DNA of 64,000 bases from Actinernus sp. WN-2022 (lineage: Eukaryota; Cnidaria; Anthozoa; Actiniaria; Actinernidae): contig JAOWCC010001589.1 in NCBI GenBank assembly GCA_030867875.1, forward strand, positions 138,977,745 through 139,041,744, given 5' to 3'. The first letter of the stretch is position 1, and each line of letters starts with the position of its first letter. The notes below the pieces were generated by a model. That model worked only from the letters and a program-made list of their open reading frames with translations, had not been told where the DNA came from and searched no databases. Shown piece by piece: positions 9,633-21,254 of this stretch. A program made the translations under genes and the position numbers.

Positions 9633-11249
9633 CAGGGTTTTCGAAATACTCAGGATACCAGGAAGCCAACCTTTTGAATATTGATAAGTCGACTGCTTTT
9701 AGTTGATGATATTTAATGTAGCGTTATTCTCGGAAAAGGACCTAATTGGAAACGTTTTCATTTGAAACTGTTATCTGGTATGTCAGTAGTCACAGCGTAT
9801 TCAGAAAGCAGTGAATAGGGGTCTTGTCTTTAGAGCTTGTTGTGCCACAGCAACAATAAAACTTTCACTTGTGACCAAAAATCGCGAAATCCGAAGAAAA
9901 TCCAGTAACACAGTAGAAAAAAGTGAGAATATCCTGAGAGACTGAAGTGTGAACCACTTTCAACAACTAACCTCGTTCTGGTGCCATTGTTTTCAATGTT
10001 TTCTTCATCGTGATCAGACGCTTAGCAAGACAGGAACTCAAGTTGAAAATACTCACCGACCAGCTGATAGAATACCTAAGTATAAATTAAGCTATTAGCC
10101 TTCTTAACACAAACTAACGTTAATGAACCCGGTCACATTCTACCGTCAAGTAGTGTTGAATTAATAACATCTACCAGACCAGGTGTTACGTCAGTCATCT
10201 TATACTATAGCAAGACAAGAAAGTGAAAGCTTACACACTGGCACAATTCAAAGTAGAAATGGAGCTATTAAAAAGTACTCAATATCATTGTGTACCACAT
10301 TTTACTAAATAACTCAACTCAAATGCGCGCTGCCGTAAAACCGTCTTGATGTGAACGAACATACCTTGTCATATCAGTCTGTAAACTGCAATTTTCCCAA
10401 AATCAATAATAATTCATCAGCTGAAGTAAATTGAAGTCATGACCATGACGCGTATTTAGAAACAGCTTGCATTTTAAGACTTTTTGATCGATAATTTTAT
10501 CATTAAAGTGGAGTTTGAAAAGCCATGTAAAACACGAGGAGCTTGTTTTAGAAGCGAGTTTCTAAATACAGTGAAAAGGGATTGATAAACCGGCTCGTGT
10601 TGTTCGTATTACTAGAAAGTCTAAATTAATGGCAGGCAACACACAGTTTCAAGCCGTATCTATAGATGTTGAAATTTCTTTTTCACAGTTAATTTGTTAG
10701 CAAGCCTTATTTTCAAAACGGTAAGAGCGACTCTGTAAATTTGTCCAAGGAAAAATAACATAAGACGAACACCTGTTACCTCTTAAATAAATTATACGTC
10801 GAGTTTGGAAAATAGTCTACGAGCAAATCATCCCCGACTTTGTGAGAAAAAAAGTAAAACTTAGAAACGGAATGCACGTATAGCTTGGTATTCTGTCAAC
10901 TGGTCGGTGAGTATTTTCAACTTCCTGTCTTACTAAGAGTTTGACTCTGATGTGTTTCACACGCTGAAGTTTAAACATAGTGAACAATGGCAGCAGAAAT
11001 GTTGTTGACAGCGGTTCAGCACTTCAATGAGTCCCTCAGGATATTGAAAGTTGCATGATTGTTTCTGTGGCAAAACAAGCTCTAAAGACAGGACTCCTAT
11101 ATACTGATTGTCTTCTAAATACGCTGTAGCTAAAATTACCAGATAACAGTTTCAAATGAAGACGTTCAGTTTAAATTCGATCCTTTATCGAGAATAATCT
11201 TACATTACAGCATCAACTATCGATATTCAAAATATTGGTCTGCCTGCCA
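9633..11249. mobile_element. Inverted-repeat block, copy A (short form)
   Basis: The left arm starts at CAGGGTTTTCGAAATAC and runs to about 10080. The right arm (about 10880-11249) is its inverted copy, sharing for example the complement of CACCGACCAGCTGATAG and of CAGTCGACTTATC. The interior of about 800 bp has no minisatellite and no LINE. It does contain the undisturbed site GTAAAACACG (10527-10536) that copies B and C show on both sides of a LINE. The right end is cut off where the 5' flank of GPCR B begins. Long inverted arms suggest a non-autonomous DNA transposon or fold-back element. The CAGGG end would fit hAT, but no target duplication is visible. Confidence 0.6.
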
Positions 11250-11611
11250 TTTTTCGATGACTGATTTTAAAAGACAAATATATGCCAGGTTTTCTCTTTG
11301 TACCGTGCCTGTGACAGGCGGAAGTGAAATATTAACCAATCTACGAACCAGAAAGTGGAGAGAGAGATATGATTTAAATGGTAGTTTGGAATATTTGGTG
11401 TTCAGTTCACTTCCTGTTGTCTCGCGGCCATTCTCCAGAGAAAATTACGACAAACAAGAACAAGCGCCACGTTTCCTTGCAGTGCTGCCTATAGATTAAC
11501 AAACCAACCTAGAAAACATAAATACTAGACGGCATTGTCATTTTATTAAATTTTCAAGTCAGCAACGTGCCGGTCGGTGGAGTGAACAGTTAAACGTTCT
11601 TCAACAAAGCC

Positions 11612-12625
11612 ATGAAAAGTATGAACACGTCGTCTCACAACGGCACAGAATGCTTCTTTGCTGAAGGCTCAGAAGTAGAGAAAGTCATCAAAGTAATCGC
11701 TTTGTTTTTTATTTTGTTGTTCGGCGTCTTCTGGAACATGCTAGTTATCGTTCTGGTTTACGAAACGACAACATTGCGAAAGAACATGAACTATTTTATC
11801 GTCAATATGGCTGTGTCTGATGTACTTATTTTGGTCATTGGACCGCCCTTGCGGCTCGATCATCTACTATCAAGTTCTGAGTCATGGAAAATAGGAGACG
11901 GTCTTATTGGAACCATTACATGTAAACTGGCCTTGTTTATATTTAACATGACCGGGTTGGTTTCCCTAATAACTCTAGTGATAATATCTGTTGAACGGTA
12001 CAGAGCGGTTTCTTCTATGCTAAACCTGGTACCACTTACACGTCGTACAATGATCGTTTTGATCGCTGTATCCTGGACCATTCCCGCTGGACTTAACTCT
12101 TATTTACTGTATATGGTAGACATTATTTATAGTGAGGACGAAGAAGAGGGGTATTACTGTGGATATCTTTTTGACCGACCGACACTCTTTTATTTAGTGA
12201 TATACACTATCATCTATATACTCGTTGCTATTACCGTACTTTGTTTAAACCTAATCATCATAAGAAAACTCCGCCTTTCTCAGGTTCTCCCTGGCGTCAA
12301 TCTTCCTGATGTTCAGCAACAAAACAGACTGAAACGCTTCAGGTCTGCGGTGAGAATGGTTATGTCATCTCTGCTTCTTTGTGTTGTTTGCTGGACACCT
12401 CGTTATTTGTATCTGCTCTTACAGTGGCTCGCTTATTTAGGGACATTTGAGTTCTTCAGTGCCGCGTGTATAGATGACGAGGATCTTCATTTTGGCTTAT
12501 TATATCTTCTTTACCTAATCCCAGGCCTAAATCCACTGATATACTTCACATTTCTTCATGACTTTCGTTCCGCTCTCTTCAATCCATTTTTTGCCGGCAG
12601 GAGACCTCACATGAACCAGTTGTAG
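11612..12625 (+). CDS. Class A (rhodopsin-like) GPCR, copy B, intact
   Basis: 337-residue, single-exon seven-transmembrane receptor of the plasma membrane. Residues visible: N-glycosylation sites N5 (NTS) and N10 (NGT); TM1 Asn in FWNML (N42); TM2 NMAVSD with D70; TM3 Cys104, probably bridged to ECL2 Cys183; ERY at 128-130 (the DRY box, for G-protein coupling); TM6 CWTP at 260-263; TM7 NPLIY at 307-311; a short C-tail with no obvious palmitoylation cysteine. ECL2 is acidic (SEDEEEG). The overall form is that of a peptide- or amine-type receptor in a cnidarian expansion; I cannot name the ligand. The start is chosen at the ATG conserved in all copies. Its N-terminal half matches copy A, while its TM5 onward is nearly the same in A-D. 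Confidence 0.93.
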   Translation: MKSMNTSSHNGTECFFAEGSEVEKVIKVIALFFILLFGVFWNMLVIVLVYETTTLRKNMNYFIVNMAVSDVLILVIGPPLRLDHLLSSSESWKIGDGLIGTITCKLALFIFNMTGLVSLITLVIISVERYRAVSSMLNLVPLTRRTMIVLIAVSWTIPAGLNSYLLYMVDIIYSEDEEEGYYCGYLFDRPTLFYLVIYTIIYILVAITVLCLNLIIIRKLRLSQVLPGVNLPDVQQQNRLKRFRSAVRMVMSSLLLCVVCWTPRYLYLLLQWLAYLGTFEFFSAACIDDEDLHFGLLYLLYLIPGLNPLIYFTFLHDFRSALFNPFFAGRRPHMNQL

Positions 12626-12807
12626 AACTTGAACAAAGACACACTCGATTAAATGTTACCACATTTGTAAATGCTGCGTTAGAACTTTAATTTTCAATTC
12701 TTAGTTTTAGTACTTTATTTCTCCTGAGTCAATGGTGTTAAACAAGTCTGTTGGGTGGGTAGAGCTGTTAAAATAGAACAAATTAAAACAATAATATTGT
12801 GAGAGTC
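12626..12807. other. 3' flank of GPCR copy B
   Basis: Short AT-rich flank with landmarks shared with copies A, C, D and, inverted, E (48460-48630): ATTTGTAAATGCTGCG and TTAAAATAGAACAAATTAA. No gene is seen. Compared with A, C and D, the next roughly 200 bp and the outer left arm of the inverted-repeat block are deleted here. Confidence 0.6.
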
Positions 12808-13566
12808 TGTTATCTGGTATGTAGTCACAGCGTATTCAGAAAGCAGTGAATAGGGGTCTTGTCTTTAGAGCTTGTTGTGCCACAGCAACAATAAAACTTT
12901 CAATTGTGACCAAAAATCGCGAAAACCGAAGAAAATCCTGTAACACAGTAGAAAAACGTTAGAATATCCTGAGAGACTGAAGTGTGAACCACTTTCAACA
13001 ACTAACCTCGTTCTGGTGCCATTGTTTTCAATGTTTTCTTCATCGTGATCAGACGCTTAGCAAGACAGGAAGTTGAAAATACTCACCGACCAGCTGATAG
13101 AATACCTAAGTATAAATTAAGCTATTAGCCTTCTTAACACAAACTAACGTTAATGAACCCGGTCACATTCTACCGTCAAGTAGTGTTGAATTAATAACAT
13201 CCACCAGACCAAGTGTTACGTCAGTCATCTTATACTATAGCAAGACAAGAAAGTTAAAGCTAAAGCTTTAATAAACCCTGGCACATTTCAAAAGTAGAAA
13301 TGGAGCTATTAAAAAGTACTGAATATCATTGTATACCACATTTTACTAAATAACTCAACTCAAATACGCGCTGCCGTAAAACCGTGTTTATGTGAAAGAA
13401 CATACCTTGTCATATGATCTGTAAACTGCAATTTTCCCAAAATCATTAATAATTCATCAGGTGAACTAAATAGAAGTCATGAACATGACGCGTATTTAGA
13501 AACAGCTTGCATTTCAAGACTTTTTGATCGCTAATTTTATCATTAAAGTGGAGTTTGAGAAGCCAT

Positions 13567-14300
13567 GTAAAACACGTTTATATATTCTCTTCCTACTCAA
13601 ATTACACAAAATAAAAGACTGTCAATGTTTCACTACAAAATTATTCATCACATACTCCCTAGTAAAGCTTCACTTAAAAGAGATGGTTTGATTGAAAATG
13701 ATCTATGCCACTTGTGTCCACCCGATCAACAGCAGAAACAAACATTATCACACCTCTCGGTGGACTGCCCTGCCTCGAAAGGTTTTTGGAAATTTGCCAA
13801 ATATTACATATTCAATGCAGCACAAAGTGATGAGGCCGACGTTTTTGAAACGTATCTTGCGATGTTTCACAGTCAGAACCTCAGGATAGGAAAGAAGGGC
13901 TACTTAAGTTATGCAATTAGTTGCATAGTATGAACAATTATTTCTAAAGACAATTGTAAAGCCATTTTGTGTATGTCTGTACTAGGTGTAATGTAGTTGG
14001 TATTGTTAAAAATTAAAAATTAAAAATTAAAAGTATTTTTTTTTTAAGAATTACACCTGTTCCATCAGCTAAGGACTTGGGAGTCATTGTAGACTCCCAT
14101 TTGACATAACTGCCATATCAGTAAATTATATTATTAATTACTCTTGTTTGTTATCCGGCTAGATTAGCTAAATTATAGTTATTCTGGGTAACTATTAACT
14201 ATTACCTCATTTCTGTCAATTTATACATGAATCTGCGTGCTCTTTACTTTTTTTTGTATGGTAATAAAGTTGTTGTTGTTGTTGTTGGTAAAAAAACACG
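13567..14300 (+). mobile_element. 5'-truncated Tx1/L1-like LINE, copy B
   Basis: The insertion is flanked by GTAAAACACG (13567-13576) and GTAAAAAAACACG (14288-14300), a target duplication with an expanded A run. The frame is open from 13577 to 13933 and encodes the C-terminal zinc-finger region of an L1/Tx1-like pol (LCHLCPP, then SHLSVDC and FW). Compared with copy C there is an in-frame deletion of about 126 bp after the FW motif. A 3' UTR follows, ending in a TTG microsatellite after AATAAAG. Heavy 5' truncation is typical of target-primed reverse transcription. Confidence 0.85.
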
Positions 14301-14430
14301 AGATTGTTTTAGAAGCGAGTTTCTAAATACAGCGAGAAGGGATTGAAAAACGCCGGGTTGGCCACGGTTTTCAACCGCGTCTCACTTTATTTTGAAATCG
14401 CTTCTAAAACAGCTTCTCGTGTTGTTCGTA
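14296..14430. repeat. Palindromic element next to the LINE, copy B
   Basis: Inverted arms read GTTTTAGAAGCGAGTTTCTA on one side and the complement of the related GTTTTAGAAGCGATTTC on the other, flanking AACGCCGGGTTGGCC. The same palindrome is at 27445-27575 in copy C and in shortened form at 10535-10600 (A) and 43215-43300 (D). It looks like a small MITE that was already in place before the LINE entered beside it. Confidence 0.6.
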
Positions 14431-15299
14431 TTACTAGAAAGTCTAAATTTGAACGGCAGATAAACGCAGGGCAACACACAGTTCCAAGCCGTATCTATAG
14501 ATGTTGAAATTTCTTTTTCACAGTTAATTTCTTAGCAAGCCTTATTTTCAAAACGGTTAGAGCGACTCTGTAAATTTGTCCAAGGAAAAAGAACATAAGA
14601 CGAACACCTGTTACGTCTTGAATAAATTATACGTCGAGTTTGGAAAATATTCTACGAGCAAATATCATCCCCGACTTTGTGAGAAAAAAAGTAAAACTTA
14701 GAAACAGAATGAACAAATACCATGGCGTATTAGTGATAATTGAGCGCTCTTTTGTCAAAAGTAACGACATTGTTTACCATATATATATTCTCTGCTATAA
14801 CTGCACAACGGGAATGTTGGCAGAACATGACTGAGAAAACTTAAAAGATCCACATCAGTCATTTAAAGCTACTCGATCTACGTAGTTTATTGCGATAAGT
14901 TATTATTAGTCCGTGGGTCTGTACTGTAGTAGGGAGAAGAATACGTTTTAATTTAGTACCATCAGACGGGCGGTTTACTTCAAACACGACCGTTAATTTA
15001 TTGTCTTCTGCCTTTAGCAAACTGCTCTCACCTACTATTAGTTTTTAATGTCTTCACAGACAAAACAAGATCTACGCGTATTCTCTAATTAGTAGAATGA
15101 TCTATATTTTTACCGGCAGCCTCACACAAAGAACTTGGAATACTTATTCAAAGAATTGAACCGAATTGAACCCTCAGTACTCTCAGTTGAATGAATATTC
15201 CACTCATTGGCTGCCGCAGCGAGCGAGCCTGAAGCGAGTGAGGCAGCTGTATTAATTTGTGTAGTGGAGGCGGCTTTTTTTTTGCGCATTGCAAGAGCA

Positions 15300-15815
15300 G
15301 TGTATCGTGGTCGTGCGTAACGACACAGAAACGATTTGCGCAGATTAACAAAGTTCATTGCAGTCATGCGCATAGATACAGAAACGATATGCGCAGATCA
15401 TCAAAGTGCATTATAGTCATGCGCAAAGACACAGAAACGATATGCGCAGATCAACAAAGTGCATTATAGTCATGCGCAAAGACACAGAAACGATATGCGC
15501 AGATCAACAAAGTGCATTATAGTCATGCGCATAGATACAGAAACGATATGCGCAGATCATCAAAGTGCATTGTAGTCATGCGCAAAGATACAGAAACGAT
15601 ATGCGCAGATCAACAAACTGCATTATAGTCATGCGCAAAGACACAGAAACGATTTGCGCAGATCAACAAAGTGCATTATAGTCATGCGCATAGATACAGA
15701 AACGATATGCGCAGATCATCAAAGTGCATTGTAGTCATGCGCAAAGACACAGAAACGATATGCGCAGATCAACAAAGTGCATTGTAATCATGCGCAAAGA
15801 TACAGAAACGATGTG
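15300..15815. repeat. 53-bp minisatellite, copy B (about 10 units)
   Basis: Each unit contains GTCATGCGCA, GATACAGAAACGATATGCGC and AGATCAACAAAGTGCATT. The palindrome TGCGCA occurs twice per unit, about 28 bp apart. Units vary at catag/caaag and gataca/gacaca. The array is preceded by a palindromic motif made of GCAGCGAGCGAGCCTGAAGC. It is followed by GATGTGCGCGGACTTCC in all copies. Confidence 0.95.
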
Positions 15816-17547
15816 CGCGGACTTCCCCACGTGGCTTTCTTTTCGTTTGGGCGTGAAGGTGTATTTTTACTACAATTTCTTCAGTGGTATTTATTAGTAT
15901 CGTGTTTTGATGTGAAGAGTAATACCCGCAAAATGTGTTTGCATTTGTAACTTGATTATCTTGCTAAGTTGGCGACTCCACGCGTCACTGGAGTCGATTA
16001 GTCGTATAGTTTGATAGTTTCAGGCGGATATAATGACTATTTTCAAAAGAGCAAGATCTCTCCTCTTATCAACAAGATCTCTCCTCAAATCAATATAGTT
16101 GCAATTTGAAAAGTGACAGCGGGGTTCAAAACAAAAATATAGCGTATCTCAATAACAGTTGATTCCGGTGTTTATGCTTCATCACACTCCAATATATGCA
16201 TGCCTGTTTCCTGAGGACAGCAGTTTTGTTTTGCTGTGAGTCTGGAATTGAGAAAACACGCCAGAGCTCAAACAAGATTCAGGCAAGATAGCCCCAAAGC
16301 TACACAACAGATTCATGACCCAGTAATATATTTTTCCTGCCAAAGAGCTACTGTGGTTTTCTTTTAATACATTTTCCTATCTGAGCGGCAGCATTCACTA
16401 CCTATTACTGAGGTATACTAATCTTATCATCAGAGAAGCAAACGGTGACAGCAAGTGTTTAAATGGCTTCCCTAGTGAGTTGCAGGTGATGTTTCGAGCT
16501 TTAGCACTTTGTCAGAGCGAAGCCGTTTTCTATTGTTCAACTCATTTTCTCCTAAACTCGGGAATGCTTGTTCTCCCTTAAAAAAATGTTTTTTCAAACT
16601 GCAGTAGTATACTAAAATGTAGGTATAATTTATGCAAGACATAACATGCAGAAGTTCGCGCTGTGCTATTTACTGACCATTGTCAAACTGACACGATGGC
16701 TACAGACGTCTTCAGTTCAATCGAAGATAAAAAGCAAGATCTATACAAACTGCTGTTCACTGACATGTTTATCAGTAGAAGCTGAGAATGTAAGTTAATA
16801 AGCACTGCAGCTTGTACGTGATGTTAAATACAAAACGATCCGGCTCTACCCAGTGCGTACTCGTTTATATAAAGTAACTTCTTGTCATTATTCAGGTGTC
16901 CTCTTTTTCATTGCTAACTCCACACCTACTAACTGAGAGCCTGTAACAGGCTTGATAACATAGAGGGCAAGATTACCCTACTCTGATTGGCTAATGACTT
17001 AATTGTGGGCAATATTACCTGTACGCTATTGGTTGAAAAGTTGCCTAGTAACAGGCTTCGCGCTGTCAAGGTTTAGTTTGCCTTCATCTCGAGTGGTTCA
17101 GAAGTTCCTTGTTTCCGCTTTAATCTTTGTAAGAGCAAATAGTATAGTAATTAAGATATAATTTAATTTGAAACACTGTGTTTTTCTGCCGTTGTGATTA
17201 CGTGAAGCGAATGTAATGACAAGTCATCAGTTTGACTAGGTTTTCCATCGAGCACACGTAGTCGCGTAGCCGAAGTGTAGGTTTTGTTTTTAATATCTTT
17301 GTTCCGGTAATTTTTGTCCTCTAATATTATAAACAAGTAATCGCATGGGTCCTCGTGAAATTAAGGTTTAATTTCACTTGTGTTTTCAAAGTTTCAATCA
17401 CTGCACGAGCGTCCCAGCCATGGTGCTGCTGACACGAAGTGTTCACCTGACGAACTTGCCGAGTATCTGAGGCCGCATATTGCAATTGCTTTCTTTATGA
17501 ATAAAAAATCCCATAAACCCCTTTCCTTTTGCCATAAATTTCAAACA
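15816..17547. other. Non-coding interior of block copy B
   Basis: No supported gene. Sequence is colinear with 28706-30770 (C) and 45990-47890 (D). A palindrome AGCCTGTAACAGGCT lies near 16940. The stretch from there to about 17390, also present in C, is missing in D, where AGCCTGTAACAGGCT runs directly into AAACCAGTGGTTTTATTAG (47685-47715). It is therefore an insertion in B and C or a deletion in D. Confidence 0.6.
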
Positions 17548-17947
17548 AGTATAGCTTGGTATTCTGTCAGCTGGTCGGTGAGTATTTTCAACTTCCTGTC
17601 TTGCTAAGCATCTGATTCTGATGTGTTTCTCACGCTGAATAAAACATTGTGAACAATTGCACCAGAACGAGGCTGGATGGTTCAGCACTTCAGTCCCTCA
17701 GGATATTGAAAGCTTTATTGTCTGTGCCACAACAATCTCTAACGACAGGAAGCCCATTGATTGTCTTCTGAATACAATGTAGCTACATATACCAGATAAC
17801 AGTTTCAAATAAAGACGTTCAGTTTAAATTCGGTCCTTTATAATTATCGAGAATAACCTTAGTTACGGCATCAACTAAAACCAGTCGACTTATCGATCGA
17901 TATTCAAAATGTTGGTCTACCTAGTATCTGGTATTTCGAAAACCCTA

Positions 17948-19159
17948 CCCGGCTGCGGGTTATATATAGTAGGGAGAGAGAACGTCTGCACGCAGGCTGA
18001 AGTCAGTTGTAAAGTCGATAATCAGAAAAAGATAAATATTTCATAAGTAGTGGAACAATAAACATATTACATCTTATCGAGTTTTAATATTTCTTATGTA
18101 ATCTGACAATGAATAACAGGAAAGATCCAAAATTATCCAATCACTCCCCCCCCCCCCCCCCCCACCCCAAAAAAATGTTTTTATAAAAAAAACATGATGA
18201 TGATTATCGATGACGGATAATGACAAAATAAACGTCTAGGAACCTACCCTAGGAACCAGAGGTTCTAACTTCTCGCACTCTCTCTAGTTTTAGGCACGAA
18301 ACGAGCTTAACAGGGTACCCCCTCCCCAAGTCATATATAAAATAAATGAAAAATGCCAGAGGCTTTGCTTTACTATATTTTTTTACCGAGATTCCACGAA
18401 CTATATCCATATATTAATTTGCATATACCATATCATTTGCATTTTCACAATATTTGGGGTAGAGGAATTTGCACGAGAATTTATTTTCGTGAACAAGACA
18501 TTTTGTGCCACCATACGCATGGTTTGAAGGTTCATTGTGAAAATTTGGATATTTGGTAATTTTTAGATATTTAATTTGGTGAAACCAGAATATTTCAGTG
18601 CAATCGGCTGTATCTATCTATAATCTATCTAACAAAAGCTTGTGTTCTCGCGAATGAACTAGCAAGAGGCTCTTTTCACGGCTCTTCATTCACACTACTA
18701 GTTTTCACATTATGCACACATTACATGACTACACCCAACCAGTGGAGCGGGGAAAATGCAGGCCTCTATATGGTATCCCGGATGAGGACATTAAGCAACC
18801 CATTTGGACGACATGTTGGATGTTAATTGTTTTGTTTCTTATTTATTTTGCGCTGTACCAAATTTGGTTATGAAATCTCAATGAATGGTAAAACCATTAA
18901 TATCATATCAGTACAGCCAGCCTCAACTGTATAGAAGGCGTATACAATACTATTAGGGAAAGTTCGAATGAGATATAAGCCGGATAAATAATTTCAAAAT
19001 GCTCCCCTGTGATTTCCCCCCCCCCCCCCACAATTTATTCCATCTCTCTCCCCTTCCCTCCCTCCCTCTCCAACGAGAGCGCGTGACATGACCACGCAAA
19101 CACCAGAGCGCGTGACATGCATGAAGCTGCCTACAAAACACCAAATGCAATCGAAACAG
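17948..19159. other. Flank shared by blocks B and C, non-coding
   Basis: Colinear with 31872-33134. It contains a run of C (18146-18163), a second run near 19018, and AT-rich sequence. I see no domain in its short frames. The matching part of copy D is absent: D diverges at about 48216, just after GGCTGCGGGTTATA. Confidence 0.6.
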
Positions 19160-19640
19160 CATACTATTTTCAGGTTCTCCCTTGTGCTCTAGAAGTCTGA
19201 GAGTGGGAAAAATCGGTCGCGTTCAGATAAAAGTAGCATAAAAATGGGGCGAGGAGGGTGGGTAACAGATAAATCTGAACACGACCGAAAGAAAGCACAA
19301 GAGAGATTTACCGTATGTAATAGCGAAGCGGGTAACTAGAAAGAAGACTGCGTACAATGCGAGCACAGCGTACGGACTTGCTACGCTAGACATTACAAAT
19401 GATAACAATCACAAAACTGACGTTTGATGATGATAATAATATTAATAATAACTACAAAATAACACTAAAGGTCAAGAAACAACAACCACAGCAATAACAA
19501 CCAATGCCATAAATACCATAGCCAATATGAAATGCGCTGCACATCAAGATGTGCACGCCTGGTCTCAAGCGAAGGCTGATATCTAATGCTAATTTCTCAG
19601 CCTTATATAGCACCAGGGAGACAGCTGAAAATAGTAATAC
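19160..19640. mobile_element. MITE with CTATTTTCAG ends, orientation 1
   Basis: Terminal inverted repeats begin CTATTTTCAGG..TCTCCC and end GGGAGACAGCTGAAAATAG. The interior contains an AT-rich trinucleotide patch (GATGATAATAATATT). A second complete copy in the same orientation is at 50721-51199. A copy in the opposite orientation, split by 1.36 kb of other DNA, is at 33135-34995. It is non-coding. Confidence 0.75.
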
Positions 19641-20239
19641 ATTTTCATTGATATAAGGTGCGCCTCTATGACCTGCACAGTAGGAGATGAGGTATGGGAA
19701 GATATATTTTTGTGCAGGGCATAGAGGTGTAGATGCAAGTGGCCAACCGTCGCTGAGTGGAGGTGGGTGGGAAGAAATCACTTAACAGAGATCCGTTGGC
19801 ACCGCAGCAATACGCGCTAGAGAGAAGGGATGGCAGCGAAACCCGATCTTTTAATATCTAATATTATCCCCCTGGGACCTAATGCTAACATGATGCAACT
19901 GAGCTAAATACCGCATATGTGAAGTCATTTCGGCGCGCTAATTACGAATGAAAATAGTAATACATTTTCATTGATATAAGGTGCGCCTCTATGACCTACA
20001 CAGTAGGAGATGAGGTATGGGAAGATATATTTTTGTTCCTAACATCTGGGTACAGGGTTAAGGTCTTTCTATAAAAGATGGAAAAGAGGTATACCTATCT
20101 CCCATACTCAGAAATTCCTTCCTTCGGAAATTATTTCTTAATAGTGAATCCCTAATGATACGATTTGCAAAGCATAAATGAATGAAAGAGAGAGAATTAA
20201 TTTCCAAAACAATGAACCGCGAATATCAAAGAAAAGACT
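19641..20239. other. Non-coding stretch with an 88-bp direct repeat
   Basis: About 88 bp beginning GAAAATAGTAATACATTTTC and ending near GGGAAGATATATTTTTGT occurs at 19630-19717 and again at about 19948-20036. The first copy directly abuts the MITE end, so part of the MITE terminus was copied with its flank. No gene is seen. Confidence 0.6.
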
Positions 20240-20921
20240 AAACGCTTGTAGTCACTAGACAGAACTGAGATTGATACATATATATGAATATCCTATGGAT
20301 AAACGTAGCTGCTACCGATCCATACATGGAATTAGGGTTAATACATAGGAAAGTAAGGATATTTTGAAGCAGAAAATGTCTAATCAGTATATGTCCGGAT
20401 AAAGAACTTATAGAACTATAAATAGTAGATCCGAAAACCCCCCCACCCTTAGAGCCCAGCTTAAAGCTAGGAGGTAGAACTTGATGCGAGAAGGATAGGC
20501 TACCAAAACGTTCTGGGTTATAAATCAGGAACCACGATGGTGTAAGCACATTCCTGTGATGCGAGGAAGCGAATCAAGGGTCCGACGAGACTAAAAGGTG
20601 GGAACACGTAGGCATTATCATAATGTGGAATAACTTGAGCGAAGACATTGCCTCCCGAGCTGCTAGGTAGGGGTAAGGAGGGAAGAAATGTAGATTCCGC
20701 TCCGAACAATCTTGCTGAACATTATAGAAGGGATGGCCATGAGATCGATGGTGTGGGGTCCATAAGCTTGCTGAATGCGGTGCCATGCGCTAGGACTTAG
20801 CTCGTAGTGTAGATTCTAAGGGGTCCGGGATGGGCTATCATCAGGGTTAAGAATGTGATATATAGTGGTAAGCTGTAGTGCTAAGTGTGCACGCCCTACG
20901 AGGGAAAGAGAAAAAATATCT

Positions 20922-20994
20922 GACCCAAGTGGGACTCGAACCCAACGACCTCCAGGTTACATGTCTGGCGCTCTACCAACTGAGCTATCAAGTC
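20922..20994 (-). tRNA. tRNA-Thr(TGT)-like sequence, copy 1
   Basis: 73 nt that fold as a cloverleaf on the minus strand. The acceptor stem is GACTTGA with TTGGGTC (several G-U pairs), the D stem GCTC/GAGC, the anticodon loop CATGTAA with TGT at the anticodon position, and the T loop TTCGAGT. Departures from a working tRNA: A instead of U at position 33, an A-C mismatch closing the anticodon stem, and a weak first T-stem pair. The boxes A and B are good. It may be a tRNA-derived repeat or a decaying tRNA gene rather than an active tRNA-Thr. Confidence 0.6.
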
Positions 20995-21177
20995 AGATGA
21001 GAGCAATCGTGGGTATTGGTGCGTTATATGGGGTCACGGCGATTATATATGTATATGTAGATATGATATTGAATCATATTTGCCGCGTAGCACTAGTAAG
21101 TGTTAAGAATGTGATATATAGTGGTAAGCTGTAGTGCTAAGTGTGCACGCCCTACGAGGGAAAGAGAAAAAATCTCT

Positions 21178-21254
21178 GACCCAAGTACATGGGACTCGAA
21201 CCCAACGACCTCCAGGTTACATGTCTGGCGCTCTACCAACTGAGCTATCAAGTC
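21178..21254 (-). pseudogene. tRNA-Thr-like sequence, copy 2, with insertion
   Basis: Same sequence as the copy at 20922-20994, but with 5 extra bases (TACAT as read on the plus strand) between the 3' acceptor strand and the T stem, giving 77 nt. The insertion disrupts acceptor-stem stacking, so this copy is a pseudogene of the first. Confidence 0.65.

Larger units (their letters stand above)
12808..17947. mobile_element. Inverted-repeat block, copy B
   Basis: The left arm, truncated at its outer end, starts at CTGTTATCTGGTATGTAG. The right arm (about 17548-17947) is the inverse and ends at TCGAAAACCCT. In between lie, in order, a Tx1-like LINE fragment, a small palindrome, the 53-bp minisatellite and about 1.7 kb of non-coding sequence. 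The same order is kept in copies C and D apart from insertions. This shows that the whole block was duplicated together with the GPCR, or that it is one composite element. Confidence 0.6.

Noticed and set aside
9475..9669. Minus-strand 64-codon frame between GPCR A and the inverted-repeat block
   Set aside because: The matching sequence in copies C and D does not keep the frame, there is no domain, and copy B lacks the region.
15257..15469. Plus- and minus-strand frames across the 53-bp minisatellite
   Set aside because: Open only because the repeat unit lacks stops in some frames. 53 is not a multiple of three, so frames shift every unit.
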